A DNA stretch of 64,000 nt from Contendibacter sp031732755 (GCA_031732755.1 JAVMKI010000062.1:1-64000); one strand, 5' to 3'; counted from the first letter of the stretch, positions 34,054 through 43,889 are shown. Program-made: numbers and translations. Notes: generated by a model from the letters alone, not told the origin.

Positions 34054-35604
34054 ATGAGCGAATCCTTCGATTACATCGTCATTGGCGCCGGCACCTCCGG
34101 CTGCGTCGTCGCGCATCGGCTCAGCGAGGATGTGAACTCTCGCGTTCTGTTGTTGGAGAGCGGTGGTCCCGACACCAAACCGGAAATTCATGATCCGGCT
34201 TCGCTCTACAAACTCTGGGGTTCAGAGGTGGATTACCTCTACTCCACGGAAGAAGAGCCGGGGATTAACCACCGTCGGATGGTGTGTAACCGGGGCAAGG
34301 TGCTGGGTGGTAGCAGCGCGATCCACGCCATGATTCACATTCGCGGCAATCCCCGCGACTTCGACCACTGGAACTATCTGGGTAACGAGGGTTGGAGCTA
34401 CGCGGAGGTGCTCCCGTACTTCAACAAGTCCGAGGATTATCTTGGGGGAGCTTCGCGTTACCACGGAGTCGGTGGGCCGCTTTCCGTCATCGACTTGCCA
34501 GAACCTACTCCCGTGGCGCGGGCCTTCGTCGCGGCGGCGCTCGAACTAGGCTTCAACGGCGGGCCGGACTGGGATTTCAACGACGCCGAGCACGAGGGCG
34601 CGGGTTTCTACCAGTTCACCATCACCCGCGACGGCAAACGAGCCAGTAGCGCGGTCGCGTTTCTCGATCCGATCAAGCAGCGTCCCAATCTGACCATCGC
34701 CACCTTCGCCCAAGCCACCCGGTTGCTGATCGAGAACGGGCGGGTCGGTGGCGTGGAATACCGCCAGGACGGGCAGACCAAGCAGGCGCGGGCCGCGCGC
34801 GAAGTGATCGTCAGCGCCGGCGCCTACGATTCGCCCAAGCTGCTGATGCTGTCGGGCATCGGCCCGGCCGCCCACCTGCAAGCCCATGGCATTCCGGTGG
34901 TGGCCGATCTGCCCGGCGTGGGCGGAAACCTGCTGGATCACCTGCGGATGCCGGTCATTTTCAAGAACACCGAGATCCAGCCCATTCCCATGGTCTTGGC
35001 CGAAGCGGGCTTGCTGGTGCATACCCGGCCCCACACCGCCGCCGCCGCGCCCGATCTCCAGATCAACTTCAACGCCGCCGTGCCGGCGTTGGTGCCGCCC
35101 AATTATCCAGGCGATCCGCGCCTGACCTACAACTTCATCACCATCCTGGCCCAGCCGCAAAGTCAGGGCGCGGTGACTCTACGCTCCGCCGATCCCGGCG
35201 ACCCTCCGGTCATCCGCCACAATTATCTGGAATGCGAAACCGACGTCGAGGTGATGGTCCATTCCATCAAGCTGGCTCGCCGCATGGTGCGTACCCGCGC
35301 CATGACGCCGTTCCACGCGGGCGAGGTCATGCCCGGCGAGCAAATCCAGAGCGACGAGGCGCTGCGCGACTACGTGCGCAATAACGTGTTCACCATCTGG
35401 CACCCAGTGGGAACCTGCAAGATGGGTCGGGATCGGCGCGCGGTCGTGGATCCCCAACTGCGGGTTTATGGCGTGCGGGGTCTACGGGTGGCGGATGCCT
35501 CGATCATGCCGTCCATTCCCAGCAGCAATCCCAATGCCGCCTGTTTCATGATTGGCGAAAAGGCCGCCGATTTCATTCGGCTCGCGGATTCGTTCACCCC
35601 CTAA
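34054..35604 (+). CDS. GMC family FAD-dependent oxidoreductase (choline dehydrogenase-like)
   Basis: A 516-residue flavoenzyme that oxidises an alcohol or sugar. The FAD-binding GAGTSG motif is near residue 10. GMC signature 1 (GKVLGGSSAIHAM) is near 80 and signature 2 (GAYDSPKLLMLSGIGP) near 255. The active-site pair is His in WHPVGTCKMG and Asn in SSNPNAACFMIGE. The frame opens at 33787 inside the reductase gene; the ATG at 34054 with GGAGAGG upstream is the real start. The enzyme could act in opposition to the aldo-keto reductase on the same carbonyl/alcohol pair. Confidence 0.94.
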   Translation: MSESFDYIVIGAGTSGCVVAHRLSEDVNSRVLLLESGGPDTKPEIHDPASLYKLWGSEVDYLYSTEEEPGINHRRMVCNRGKVLGGSSAIHAMIHIRGNPRDFDHWNYLGNEGWSYAEVLPYFNKSEDYLGGASRYHGVGGPLSVIDLPEPTPVARAFVAAALELGFNGGPDWDFNDAEHEGAGFYQFTITRDGKRASSAVAFLDPIKQRPNLTIATFAQATRLLIENGRVGGVEYRQDGQTKQARAAREVIVSAGAYDSPKLLMLSGIGPAAHLQAHGIPVVADLPGVGGNLLDHLRMPVIFKNTEIQPIPMVLAEAGLLVHTRPHTAAAAPDLQINFNAAVPALVPPNYPGDPRLTYNFITILAQPQSQGAVTLRSADPGDPPVIRHNYLECETDVEVMVHSIKLARRMVRTRAMTPFHAGEVMPGEQIQSDEALRDYVRNNVFTIWHPVGTCKMGRDRRAVVDPQLRVYGVRGLRVADASIMPSIPSSNPNAACFMIGEKAADFIRLADSFTP

Positions 35605-35663
35605 CTGAAGGATCGTTGACCCATTAGCGGTCTCGTTCGATTTGATTGTGGTGAGGAGAGGTT

Positions 35664-37493
35664 ATGGCCATTCAACAGTACACCTATTCAGATACCATCG
35701 CCGGTTATGTGACCCAGATCGACCGCACCGCGCGCAGCTTCGATCTTAAAACCAGCGATGGTCGCGATTTCCGCATTTATCTTACCCCCACGACTTACGC
35801 GCGCATCAGTCAGAATCTGGAGGAATCCTACCGGGATTGCACGGCCCGCATCGGGCAAATGCTACAACCTGGCCAGCATCTCTACGCGTATTGCGTCTTT
35901 TATCCGCAGGCGGGGGATATGCGCGTCGAAGTCAAATCCATGGTATTTTCAGGCGACGGGCCGGAGGTATATCGCCACGAGGAACCGGATTGGTGGATCA
36001 AACAGATTCGTTCCATCGCCAACAGTTATTTGCGCTGGCAATTCAACTATCCTCAGCAATCCATCGACTATCGTAATTACCGCACCATTCTGCATTTGGC
36101 GGGTGGCAAGAAAGGGGATTATCTGCAGGAAACCGACACCATTTCCCGGATGGTCTACGGCATGGCCTCGGCGTATATGCTGACGGGCGAAGAGGCGTTC
36201 CTGGAGGCGGCCGAAAAAGGGACGGAATACCTGCGCGCCCACATGCGCTTCTTCGATCCGGATGAGGACTTGGTCTATTGGTATCACGGGGTCCAGGTTT
36301 CCGGCGACCGCGAACATAAGTTACTGACTTCGGAATTCGGGGACGACTACGATTCGATTCCGATGTACGAACAGATTTATGCCTTGGCCGGTCCCACCCA
36401 GACTTATCGGATTACCGGCGATCCGCGCATTTTGTACGACATCGAGAAAACCATCGAATTGTTCGACAAGTATTACAAGGACAATGACAAGGAAGGCTAT
36501 TTCTCCCATATCGATCCGATCAGTCTGGACCCCCGCTCGCCACTGCTGGACAAGGGTAACAATCGGGCCAAGAAGAACTGGAATTCGGTGGGCGATCACG
36601 CTCCGGCGTATCTGATCAATCTTTGGCTGGCCACCGGTGAGGATAAATACGCCGATTTTCTGGCCTATACCGCCGACACCATCGTTCAACACTTTCCCGA
36701 CTACGAGCACTCTCCTTTCGTCCAGGAGCGTTTCTTCGAGGATTGGAGTCACGACACCACCTGGGGCTGGCAACAGGACCGCGCGGTCGTCGGACACAAT
36801 CTCAAGATTGCCTGGAACCTGCTGCGGATCCACAGCATTCGCCCGAATGCCGACTATGTCACCATGGCGGAAAAAATCGCCCAGTTGATGCCGGACGTGG
36901 GTTCGGACCGGGTGCGCGGCGGCTGGTACGACGTGGTCGAGCGCGTGCTCGCTCCCGGCGAGGAGGTCCACCGCTTCGTCTGGCACGACCGCAAGGCCTG
37001 GTGGCAGCAGGAGCAAGCCATCCTGGCTTATCTGATTCTGCACGGCTGTCTGAACAAGGCGGATTACCAGCGGCACGGCCGGGAAGCGGCGGCGTTCTAC
37101 AATGCCTTTTTCCTCGATCACGACGACGGCGGCGTCTATTTCAACGTGCTGGCCAATGGCTTGCCCTATCTGCTCGGCAACGAACGGCTCAAGGGCAGCC
37201 ATTCGATGAGCGCCTATCACTCCACCGAGTTGTGCTATCTGTCGGCGGTCTATCTCAACCTGTTGACTCACAAGCAGCCGATGGCTTTCTACTTCAAGCC
37301 GCGACCCGACGGTTTCCCTGGCCGCATCCTGCGGGTGGCCCCGGATATCCTGCCCAAGGGCAGCGTTCGCCTGACTGCGGTGGAGATCGACGGGCGGCCC
37401 TATTCGGCCTTCGACGCCGAAGGTTTGTCCATCCAGTTACCCGATTCACGGCAGGACGTGCGGGTCAAGGCGACCCTCACCCCTGTTAAGTAA
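35664..37493 (+). CDS. AGE-like (alpha/alpha) barrel protein with N-terminal beta domain
   Basis: A 609-residue protein. The first about 95 residues form a beta-rich domain (GYVTQIDRTARSFDLKT...) of OB-fold appearance. The bulk (about 105-560) resembles N-acylglucosamine 2-epimerase/cellobiose epimerase-type barrels, with GHNLKIAWNLLR, HDRKAWWQQEQAILA and LKGSHSMSAYHSTELCYL. The final about 50 residues are again beta-rich. No signal peptide is seen. A sugar epimerase or isomerase role is inferred from the fold only. GGAGAGG precedes the ATG. It lies between the GMC oxidoreductase and the first STAS gene. Confidence 0.75.
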   Translation: MAIQQYTYSDTIAGYVTQIDRTARSFDLKTSDGRDFRIYLTPTTYARISQNLEESYRDCTARIGQMLQPGQHLYAYCVFYPQAGDMRVEVKSMVFSGDGPEVYRHEEPDWWIKQIRSIANSYLRWQFNYPQQSIDYRNYRTILHLAGGKKGDYLQETDTISRMVYGMASAYMLTGEEAFLEAAEKGTEYLRAHMRFFDPDEDLVYWYHGVQVSGDREHKLLTSEFGDDYDSIPMYEQIYALAGPTQTYRITGDPRILYDIEKTIELFDKYYKDNDKEGYFSHIDPISLDPRSPLLDKGNNRAKKNWNSVGDHAPAYLINLWLATGEDKYADFLAYTADTIVQHFPDYEHSPFVQERFFEDWSHDTTWGWQQDRAVVGHNLKIAWNLLRIHSIRPNADYVTMAEKIAQLMPDVGSDRVRGGWYDVVERVLAPGEEVHRFVWHDRKAWWQQEQAILAYLILHGCLNKADYQRHGREAAAFYNAFFLDHDDGGVYFNVLANGLPYLLGNERLKGSHSMSAYHSTELCYLSAVYLNLLTHKQPMAFYFKPRPDGFPGRILRVAPDILPKGSVRLTAVEIDGRPYSAFDAEGLSIQLPDSRQDVRVKATLTPVK

Positions 37494-37525
37494 CCTTAGT
37501 TCATTTCACCCAAGGACTCAGGCAT

Positions 37526-37870
37526 ATGGCGATCCAGGTTGAGGTTTCCACCCGAAACGGGATCACGGTCGTCACCGTGGCCGGCGAGATTGACGGCGGT
37601 TCGGCGCCGGGACTCCAGACTCAGGTCCTGCCGCTCTTGCAGCAGAACGGCGCGTTGATCCTGGACTTGGCGGGTGTTACCTACATGTCCAGCGCTGGCC
37701 TGCGCGTGCTGCTCCTGCTCTACCGCCAGGCCATCGCCCGCAACGGGCGGGTCGCGCTGGCGGGCGTGGCGGAAACCATCAAGGACACGATGGCGGTCAC
37801 CGGATTCCTCAAGTTCTTTACCGTGACCGACACGGTCGAGCAGGCGCTAACCACACTTCAGCAGGCCTGA
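37526..37870 (+). CDS. STAS-domain anti-sigma factor antagonist (first of three)
   Basis: A 114-residue single-domain SpoIIAA/RsbV-like protein. The phosphorylatable serine lies in YMSSAGLRV near residue 54, aligned with Ser58 of SpoIIAA by motif. In partner switching it is phosphorylated by an RsbW-type kinase and restored by a SpoIIE phosphatase. One base separates its stop from the glgX start, so the two are surely co-transcribed. The candidate kinase is encoded at 40359. Confidence 0.93.
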   Translation: MAIQVEVSTRNGITVVTVAGEIDGGSAPGLQTQVLPLLQQNGALILDLAGVTYMSSAGLRVLLLLYRQAIARNGRVALAGVAETIKDTMAVTGFLKFFTVTDTVEQALTTLQQA

Positions 37871-37871
37871 A

Positions 37872-39986
37872 ATGGACACCCGCATCGACTTTTACCCCAC
37901 CCACCAGCATCAGGGCTACAAGCTCCGACCGGGGCGTCCCGTGCCGTTTGGGGCCACTCTGGTGCCAGGGGGAGTCAATTTCGCCATCTGCTCCCGTTAC
38001 GCTACCTCGTGCACGCTGGTTCTGTTCGAAAAAGGCGCGGCCACGCCCTTGGTGGAGATTCCCTTTCCCGAGGTGTTCCGCATCGGCAACACTTGGTGCA
38101 TGGTGGTCTTCGATCTTGATTACGAGCGGATCGAATACGGCTACCGCATGGAAGGCCCCTGGGATCCGGGGGTGGGACATCGCTTTGACTCTACCAAGAT
38201 ATTGCTCGATCCCTACGCCAAGTCGATTGGTGGGCGCGACGTTTGGGGTAAACCGCCGGACTGGAACGATCCCTATCCCCACCGGGCCCGGCTAATCTTC
38301 GAAGACTTCGATTGGGAGGACGACCGCCCCCTGGAGACGCCGCTCGCGGACTTGGTGATCTACGAACTGCACACGCGCAGTTTCACCCAGCACGCTTCCG
38401 CCAGCGTCAAGCATCCCGGCACCTATGCTGGCCTCATGGCCAAGATTCCCTATCTCAAGGAGCTAGGAGTGAACTGTGTCGAGCTGATGCCCATCTTCGA
38501 GTTCGACGAGTTCGAGAACAGCCGCCCCAATCCCGTCACCGGCGAGACGATGTACAACTATTGGGGCTACAGCACGGTGGGATTCTTTGCCCCCAAAGCC
38601 GGCTACGCCGCCACCGGGCCGCTGGGCATGCAGGTGGACGAGTTCAAGAATCTGGTCAAGGAACTGCACCGCAACGGGATCGAAATCATCCTCGACGTGG
38701 TGTTCAACCACACCGCCGAGGGCAACGAGCACGGTCCGACGCTCTCCTTTCGGGGGATCGACAACCAGACCTACTACATGCTCACCCCCGAGGGGTACTA
38801 CTTCAATTTCAGCGGCTGCGGCAACACGCTCAACTGCAACAACCCCATCGTGCGGATGATGGTGCTCGACTGCCTGCGTTACTGGGCGGCGGAATACCAC
38901 ATCGACGGCTTCCGCTTCGATCTGGCCGCGATTCTGGGGCGCGATCCCTGGGGCGCTCCGATGCCCAATCCCCCGCTGCTGGAAAGCCTGGCCTTCGACC
39001 CGATTCTGGCCAAGTGCAAGCTGATCGCCGAAGCCTGGGACGCTGGCGGCCTGTATCAGGTCGGTTCCTTCCCGGCCTACGGGCGCTGGGCCGAATGGAA
39101 CGGCAAGTACCGCGACGATATTCGCCGCTTCCTGAAAGGCGACGAGGGCATGGTTCCCGCCCTGGCCCAGCGACTCCAGGGTTCACCCGATCTCTACGGC
39201 TGGAATCGGCGCGGCCCCACCGCCTCGATCAACTTCATCACCTGCCACGACGGCTTCACTCTCTACGATCAATTCGCCTACAGCCAAAAGCATAACGAGG
39301 CCAACGGCGAACAGAACCGCGATGGCGGCGACGACAACCATAGCTGGAACTGTGGGGTCGAGGGCGAAACGGACGACTTGGAGGTCAACGTCCTGCGTCA
39401 GCGCATGATCAAGAACGCCTTGGCTATTTTGCTGATGAGCCATGGCGTGCCGATGATTCTGATGGGTGACGAGGTGGGCCGCACCCAGCGTGGCAACAAC
39501 AACACCTACTGCCACGACAATGACCTCAACTGGTTCGACTGGTCTCTGTTGGAACGCCACACCGACCTGTTCCACTTTGCCCGCCAGATGATCGCCTTTC
39601 GTAAAACCCATTCCCTGCTGCGCGCCCGCGAGCACTTTGGGTTGAGTTCCACCCAGGCCGATTTTATCTGGCATGGCGTTCATGCCTGGAACGCCGACTG
39701 GTCGCCGGGTTCGCGAACCCTGGCGTTCCTGTTGCGCGAACGCCAGGCCGGGCAGGGCGGTAACACCAATCCGGTGCTGTACATGGCTCTGAACGCCTAT
39801 TGGGATGCCCTGCCTTTCCAATTACCGGAGCTGCCGGTCAACTACCACTGGCATTTGTTCGCCAACACGGCCCTGACGTCACCCCAAGATATTTATGAAC
39901 CCGGTCACGAGGTCCCTCTGGAACCGTATCAGGGCAGTTTTCTGGTCGGCGGGCGGGCCGTGGTCATCCTAGTTGGGCGTCCCTGA
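37872..39986 (+). CDS. glgX: Glycogen debranching enzyme (isoamylase, GH13)
   Basis: A 704-residue alpha-1,6-glucosidase that removes limit-dextrin branches during glycogen breakdown. A CBM48-like beta domain (about 15-125) precedes the GH13 barrel. The barrel shows DVVFNHT, the nucleophile in GFRFDLA, the acid in IAEAWD and the transition-state residue in TCHDGF. The length and the CNNP and NHSWNCG features match GlgX/TreX proteins. It is flanked on both sides by STAS genes. No other glycogen gene lies in the window. Confidence 0.93.
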   Translation: MDTRIDFYPTHQHQGYKLRPGRPVPFGATLVPGGVNFAICSRYATSCTLVLFEKGAATPLVEIPFPEVFRIGNTWCMVVFDLDYERIEYGYRMEGPWDPGVGHRFDSTKILLDPYAKSIGGRDVWGKPPDWNDPYPHRARLIFEDFDWEDDRPLETPLADLVIYELHTRSFTQHASASVKHPGTYAGLMAKIPYLKELGVNCVELMPIFEFDEFENSRPNPVTGETMYNYWGYSTVGFFAPKAGYAATGPLGMQVDEFKNLVKELHRNGIEIILDVVFNHTAEGNEHGPTLSFRGIDNQTYYMLTPEGYYFNFSGCGNTLNCNNPIVRMMVLDCLRYWAAEYHIDGFRFDLAAILGRDPWGAPMPNPPLLESLAFDPILAKCKLIAEAWDAGGLYQVGSFPAYGRWAEWNGKYRDDIRRFLKGDEGMVPALAQRLQGSPDLYGWNRRGPTASINFITCHDGFTLYDQFAYSQKHNEANGEQNRDGGDDNHSWNCGVEGETDDLEVNVLRQRMIKNALAILLMSHGVPMILMGDEVGRTQRGNNNTYCHDNDLNWFDWSLLERHTDLFHFARQMIAFRKTHSLLRAREHFGLSSTQADFIWHGVHAWNADWSPGSRTLAFLLRERQAGQGGNTNPVLYMALNAYWDALPFQLPELPVNYHWHLFANTALTSPQDIYEPGHEVPLEPYQGSFLVGGRAVVILVGRP

Positions 39987-40022
39987 ATTTAGCCACACCA
40001 CCACCTTACGGAGGATCCATGC

Positions 40023-40340
40023 ATGGCATTCAGCGCGATTTTTGAAATGGCGGGCTCCGAGGCTCGGATCACCCTGGAGGGGGAACTCGATGCTTCGGTC
40101 GCCGATCAGTTCCGCCAAACCGTCGAACACGCCGCGCAGGATAAGCCCCAAAAGCTCATCTTGTTCATGGACAAGCTGCAATTCATGGCCAGCGCGGGCT
40201 TGCGCGTGCTGGTGTTCGCCAAGCAGCGGATGGGGCGGGACGTGGCCATCTACGTTATCGGCGCCACCGGCCCCGTCCTGAACACGATGCAGATGAGCGG
40301 CTTCCACCAGGCGGTTTATCTGCAGGAGAGTTATCCCTAG
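40023..40340 (+). CDS. STAS-domain anti-sigma factor antagonist (second of three)
   Basis: A 105-residue RsbV/SpoIIAA-like protein with the candidate phosphoserine in FMASAGLRV near residue 60. GGAGG lies just upstream of the ATG. It is followed 18 bases later by the RsbW-like kinase gene, the usual antagonist-kinase pairing, so this is probably the cognate antagonist. Confidence 0.92.
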   Translation: MAFSAIFEMAGSEARITLEGELDASVADQFRQTVEHAAQDKPQKLILFMDKLQFMASAGLRVLVFAKQRMGRDVAIYVIGATGPVLNTMQMSGFHQAVYLQESYP

Positions 40341-40358
40341 CCCAGCGAGCGCTCAGCC

Positions 40359-40778
40359 ATGATCCAACACAGCCTTCCGGCCAGCCTCACGGCGCTTTCG
40401 GACATTCGCCGACTGGTCACGCAAGCCTGTCAAACCGCGGGATTAAGCGAGGACGCGACTTATCGCCTGGCCCTGGCTGTGGATGAGATCGCCACCAACA
40501 TCATCACCCACGGCTACGAGGAACAGGGCATGACGGGCGATCTCGTGGTTTCCCTGGACCAGACCGACCAGGAACTGATCATTCTCCTGGAAGATACTGG
40601 CGTCGCCTTCGATCCGCGCGACCGAAGCCTACCCACCGCCGAAGATCTCGACAAGCCGCTGGATGACCGCGAAATCGGGGGCTTGGGAATCTTCCTCGCG
40701 CTCGCGGGGGTGGATCGCTTCGATTACCAGCGATCCGACAACGTCAACCGCAACCTCTTTGCAATGAACCTGGCCTAG
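40359..40778 (+). CDS. RsbW/SpoIIAB-like anti-sigma kinase (GHKL ATPase)
   Basis: A 139-residue histidine-kinase-fold ATPase. The N box is LAVDEIATNIITHGY (near residues 43-57). G1 is LEDTGVAFDP and G2 is REIGGLGIFL. Proteins of this group phosphorylate STAS antagonists on serine and may bind a sigma factor or another target. No sigma factor gene is seen nearby, so the controlled target could be an enzyme or regulator instead. It sits between the second STAS gene and the DJ-1-like gene. Confidence 0.92.
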   Translation: MIQHSLPASLTALSDIRRLVTQACQTAGLSEDATYRLALAVDEIATNIITHGYEEQGMTGDLVVSLDQTDQELIILLEDTGVAFDPRDRSLPTAEDLDKPLDDREIGGLGIFLALAGVDRFDYQRSDNVNRNLFAMNLA

Positions 40779-40798
40779 AGCCACCTGGAGCAACCGAC

Positions 40799-41623
40799 AT
40801 GGCCAAGAAAGCGTTGTACATCCTCTCGGAATACGGTTACTGGGGCGCGGAATTGTTAGGTCCCCTGACCCATCTGGACGCCGCCGGCTACGAAGCGGTG
40901 TTCGCCACCCCCAAGGGCAAACGCGCCCACGCCCTGCCGCCCAGTTACGATCCCACTTATTTCGATCCGCCGCTGCGCTGCAACGTCACCGAACCCGAGA
41001 TCGCCGTCAAGGTCAAGGCCCTGGACGAATCGAGCCGGCTCGACACCGTGGTCAACCTGTCGGAATGGTTCCCGGAGCGCCCCTATTTCAGCGAGCCCGA
41101 TTTTCTGCGCCAATTCGAAGCCTATTACAACCGCCGCGCCGAGGTGTGGAAGGAACTGGAGGACTACTCCTGCCTAGTGCTGGTCGGCGGCTCCGGCCCG
41201 TTGATCGACATGGCCAACAACCAGCGGGTGCACGACGCGATCCTGGGATTCCACAAGCTGGACAAGCCGGTCGCTGGCATCTGCTACGGCGTGACCCCGC
41301 TAGCCTTCGCCCGCGAGATCGACACGCGCAAGTCGCTGATCCGGGGCAAGCACGTCACCGGCCACTGCATCGAATACGATTACAAGGATGGCACCGGTTT
41401 CCTGAACACTGATCTCAACATGGGGCCGCCGCCCTATCCGCTGGAATACCTGCTGAGTGACGCGGTGGGGCCGGATGGGCAGTATCACGGCAATTTCGGG
41501 CGGCGCACCTCGGTCATCGTGGATTGGCCGTTCATCACCGCCCGCTCGTTGCAATGCTCCTTCGAGTTTGGCGAGCAACTGGTCAACATGCTCGACAAGG
41601 GCCTGCGCCGCTACGGCTGGTGA
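40799..41623 (+). CDS. DJ-1/PfpI superfamily protein, long Hsp31-like form
   Basis: A 274-residue class I glutamine amidotransferase-like protein. The nucleophile-elbow cysteine is Cys162 in GICYGV; VLVGGSGPL precedes it. Relatives act as glyoxalase III, deglycase-like enzymes or chaperones. Its place among carbonyl-handling enzymes fits detoxification of dicarbonyls, which is inference. The next gene starts four bases after its stop. Confidence 0.85.
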   Translation: MAKKALYILSEYGYWGAELLGPLTHLDAAGYEAVFATPKGKRAHALPPSYDPTYFDPPLRCNVTEPEIAVKVKALDESSRLDTVVNLSEWFPERPYFSEPDFLRQFEAYYNRRAEVWKELEDYSCLVLVGGSGPLIDMANNQRVHDAILGFHKLDKPVAGICYGVTPLAFAREIDTRKSLIRGKHVTGHCIEYDYKDGTGFLNTDLNMGPPPYPLEYLLSDAVGPDGQYHGNFGRRTSVIVDWPFITARSLQCSFEFGEQLVNMLDKGLRRYGW

Positions 41624-41627
41624 TTTC

Positions 41628-43343
41628 ATGACCGCGCCCGCCTCCAAGACCGGCCGCCACGCCATCCTCGAACAGTTTCTCGCGGATGGCATGACCCACA
41701 TGTTCGGCAACCCCGGCACGGTCGAGCAGGGCTTCCTCGATGCCCTGGCCGACTATCCGGACCTCAAGTACATCCTGACCCTGCAAGAATCGGTGGCGGT
41801 GATGGCGGCGGATGGTTACGCCCGCGCCGTCAAGCGTCCCACCCTCGTGCAGATTCATAGTACCCCGGGCTTGGGTAACGCGATTGGCGCGCTGTACCAG
41901 GCCAAGCGGGGTCATGCGCCGCTGGTGGTGATCGGGGCCGACGCCGGCGTCAAGTACTTCGGCATGGACGCGCAAATGGCCGGCGATCTGGTGGCGTTCG
42001 CCGAACCGGTGACCAAGTACGCGACCTGCGTCTACGATCCCAGCTCGTTGTTGCGGGTGCTGCGGCGGGCTATCAAGATCGCCGCCACCCCGCCGATGGG
42101 GCCGGTCTACATCTGCTTGCCCATGGACATTCTGGACGCCCCCGTCACCGAGGACGTGTTTCCGACCTTCATTCCCTCCAGTCGGGTCGCGCCTGAACCG
42201 GAACTGGTGAACGAAGCGGCGCGGCGGTTGGCGGCCGCCGAACGGCCGATGCTGTTCATCGGCGACGGCATCGCCTACTCACGGGCGCAGGCCGAACTGA
42301 CTCGGGTCGCCGAACTGCTCGGCGCTGAGGTCTGGGAAGCCAACAACGGCGAGCTGAACATGGACACCACGCATCCCCTCTATCAGGGGGCGACGGGGCA
42401 CATGTTCGGCGCGCAGAGCCTGCCGATCACCCGCAAGGGTGATGTCAATCTGGTTTGCGGCACCTACATGGTTCCGGAGGTGTTCCCGGAACTGGGCGAC
42501 ATCTTCGCGCCAGAAGCGCAGGTCATCCATTTCGATCTGGACGGCTACGAAATCGCTAAGAATCATCGGGTGACGCTGGGCGCGGTGGCCGATCCCAAAC
42601 TGACCCTGGCGGCCCTGGCCGAAGCTTTGGAGCGGATTCTCAGCCCGGCGCAACGGGCCGCGGCGCAAGCCCGCGGCCAGGCCATCGGCGCGGCCAAGGC
42701 GGCGCGCATCGCCGAGCAAAAGGCCAAGGACGTAGCCAGTCGCGGCGATCTGCCGCTGCACATGGCCCGGTTCATGGAGGAACTGGCCCCGCGTCTGCCG
42801 GAGGATGCGGTGATCTTCGACGAGGCGCTGACCAACTCGCCGCCGATCACCCGCTATTTCCCGCCGCGCCGACCGGAGCACTACTTCCTTACCCGTGGTG
42901 GTTCGCTGGGTCTGGGTTTCCCTGGCGCCATCGGGCTGAAACTGGCCTGCCCCGACAAACTGGTGATCGGTTTCTCCGGAGACGGCGGCTGCATGTACAC
43001 CATTCAGGCGCTGTGGACGGCGGCGCGGCACAACCTGAACGTCAAGTTCGTGGTGTGCAACAACCTGTCCTACCGGTTGTTGCAACTCAACATTCAAGCC
43101 TATTGGCAGGAATTGGGCGTCACACCGCGTCCTTATCCCCTGAGTTTCGATCTGTCTCACCCGCCCCTCGATTTCGTCAAGATGGCCGAAGCGATGGGGG
43201 TCGCGGCGACCCGGGTCGAACGTCCCGAGCAAATCGTGCCGGCCATTGAGCGGATGCTGAACAGCCCAGGCAGCTTCCTGATCGATCTGGCGCTGGAGAA
43301 CGATACTCACCCCGAACTGATCGGCGTTCGGTGCGGCCAATGA
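41628..43343 (+). CDS. Thiamine diphosphate-dependent decarboxylase-like enzyme (benzoylformate decarboxylase/acetolactate synthase family)
   Basis: A 571-residue ThDP enzyme. The N-terminal Pyr domain has FGNPGTVEQG and the activating glutamate in LQESVAVMAADGYARA. A central domain follows, and the C-terminal PP domain has the ThDP/Mg motif GDGGCMYT...NN (near 450-478). 2-Oxo acid decarboxylation or carboligation is expected; the substrate is unclear. The frame opens at 41457 inside the DJ-1 gene, but the ATG at 41628 fits the family start. Confidence 0.9.
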   Translation: MTAPASKTGRHAILEQFLADGMTHMFGNPGTVEQGFLDALADYPDLKYILTLQESVAVMAADGYARAVKRPTLVQIHSTPGLGNAIGALYQAKRGHAPLVVIGADAGVKYFGMDAQMAGDLVAFAEPVTKYATCVYDPSSLLRVLRRAIKIAATPPMGPVYICLPMDILDAPVTEDVFPTFIPSSRVAPEPELVNEAARRLAAAERPMLFIGDGIAYSRAQAELTRVAELLGAEVWEANNGELNMDTTHPLYQGATGHMFGAQSLPITRKGDVNLVCGTYMVPEVFPELGDIFAPEAQVIHFDLDGYEIAKNHRVTLGAVADPKLTLAALAEALERILSPAQRAAAQARGQAIGAAKAARIAEQKAKDVASRGDLPLHMARFMEELAPRLPEDAVIFDEALTNSPPITRYFPPRRPEHYFLTRGGSLGLGFPGAIGLKLACPDKLVIGFSGDGGCMYTIQALWTAARHNLNVKFVVCNNLSYRLLQLNIQAYWQELGVTPRPYPLSFDLSHPPLDFVKMAEAMGVAATRVERPEQIVPAIERMLNSPGSFLIDLALENDTHPELIGVRCGQ

Positions 43344-43379
43344 CGCCCACCGCTTTTCCCCATGCAAGAGGAGTTTCTC

Positions 43380-43814
43380 ATGCCTGAACTGAGCAACAGC
43401 GAAATCGAACGGTTCGTGGCCGACTGGTACAAGGCGCTGGACGTTCACGAACCGATGGTCAATATCCTGCCCCTGCTAGCCGACGAGGGTCTGGAAATGG
43501 TCTTCCCCGAGGCCACCTTGCACGGCAAGGCGGAATTCGAGGGCTGGTATCAACGGGTCATCCGCATCTTTTTCGACGAGGACCACCGGGTCAAGTCGGT
43601 CACGGTGGATCGCCAGGGCGAGGATTACAACCTGGGCGTGGTGGTCGAGTGGAAGGCCAGCGTCTGGAACCCGCCGGCACCCTATAGCGCTCGCATCATG
43701 CTGGACGCCTATCAGCGTTGGGTGGTGCGCGCTCATCCGGTTACCGGCAAGCCGGTGGTCCGCACCTACATCGTGGATCGGCTGGAATACCACGAAGGTT
43801 CGGCCAAGCTCTAA
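43380..43814 (+). CDS. NTF2-like/SnoaL-fold protein (first)
   Basis: A 144-residue cone-shaped alpha+beta barrel protein: helices up to FVADWYKALD then MVFPEATLHGKAEFEGWYQRVI. The ATG at 43380 has AGAGGAG nine bases upstream; an ATG six codons earlier is less likely. The fold covers isomerases, cyclases and non-catalytic binders. It sits with a second NTF2-like gene 75 bases downstream, and the two may form a heterodimer. Confidence 0.8.
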   Translation: MPELSNSEIERFVADWYKALDVHEPMVNILPLLADEGLEMVFPEATLHGKAEFEGWYQRVIRIFFDEDHRVKSVTVDRQGEDYNLGVVVEWKASVWNPPAPYSARIMLDAYQRWVVRAHPVTGKPVVRTYIVDRLEYHEGSAKL

Positions 43815-43830
43815 AACCCATTTTGTCCCG

Positions 43831-43856
43831 CGCCTCCGCCCAACGGTGGAGGGCGC
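43831..43856 (+). terminator. Imperfect stem-loop between the two NTF2-like genes
   Basis: gcgcctccgcc pairs with ggtggagggcgc around a CAAC loop, with one wobble and one bulge. No T-tract follows, so it is more likely an mRNA stability or processing element than a full terminator. Confidence 0.3.
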
Positions 43857-43889
43857 TGGCTCGATTGCATCCGCCACGGAGGAGATTCC

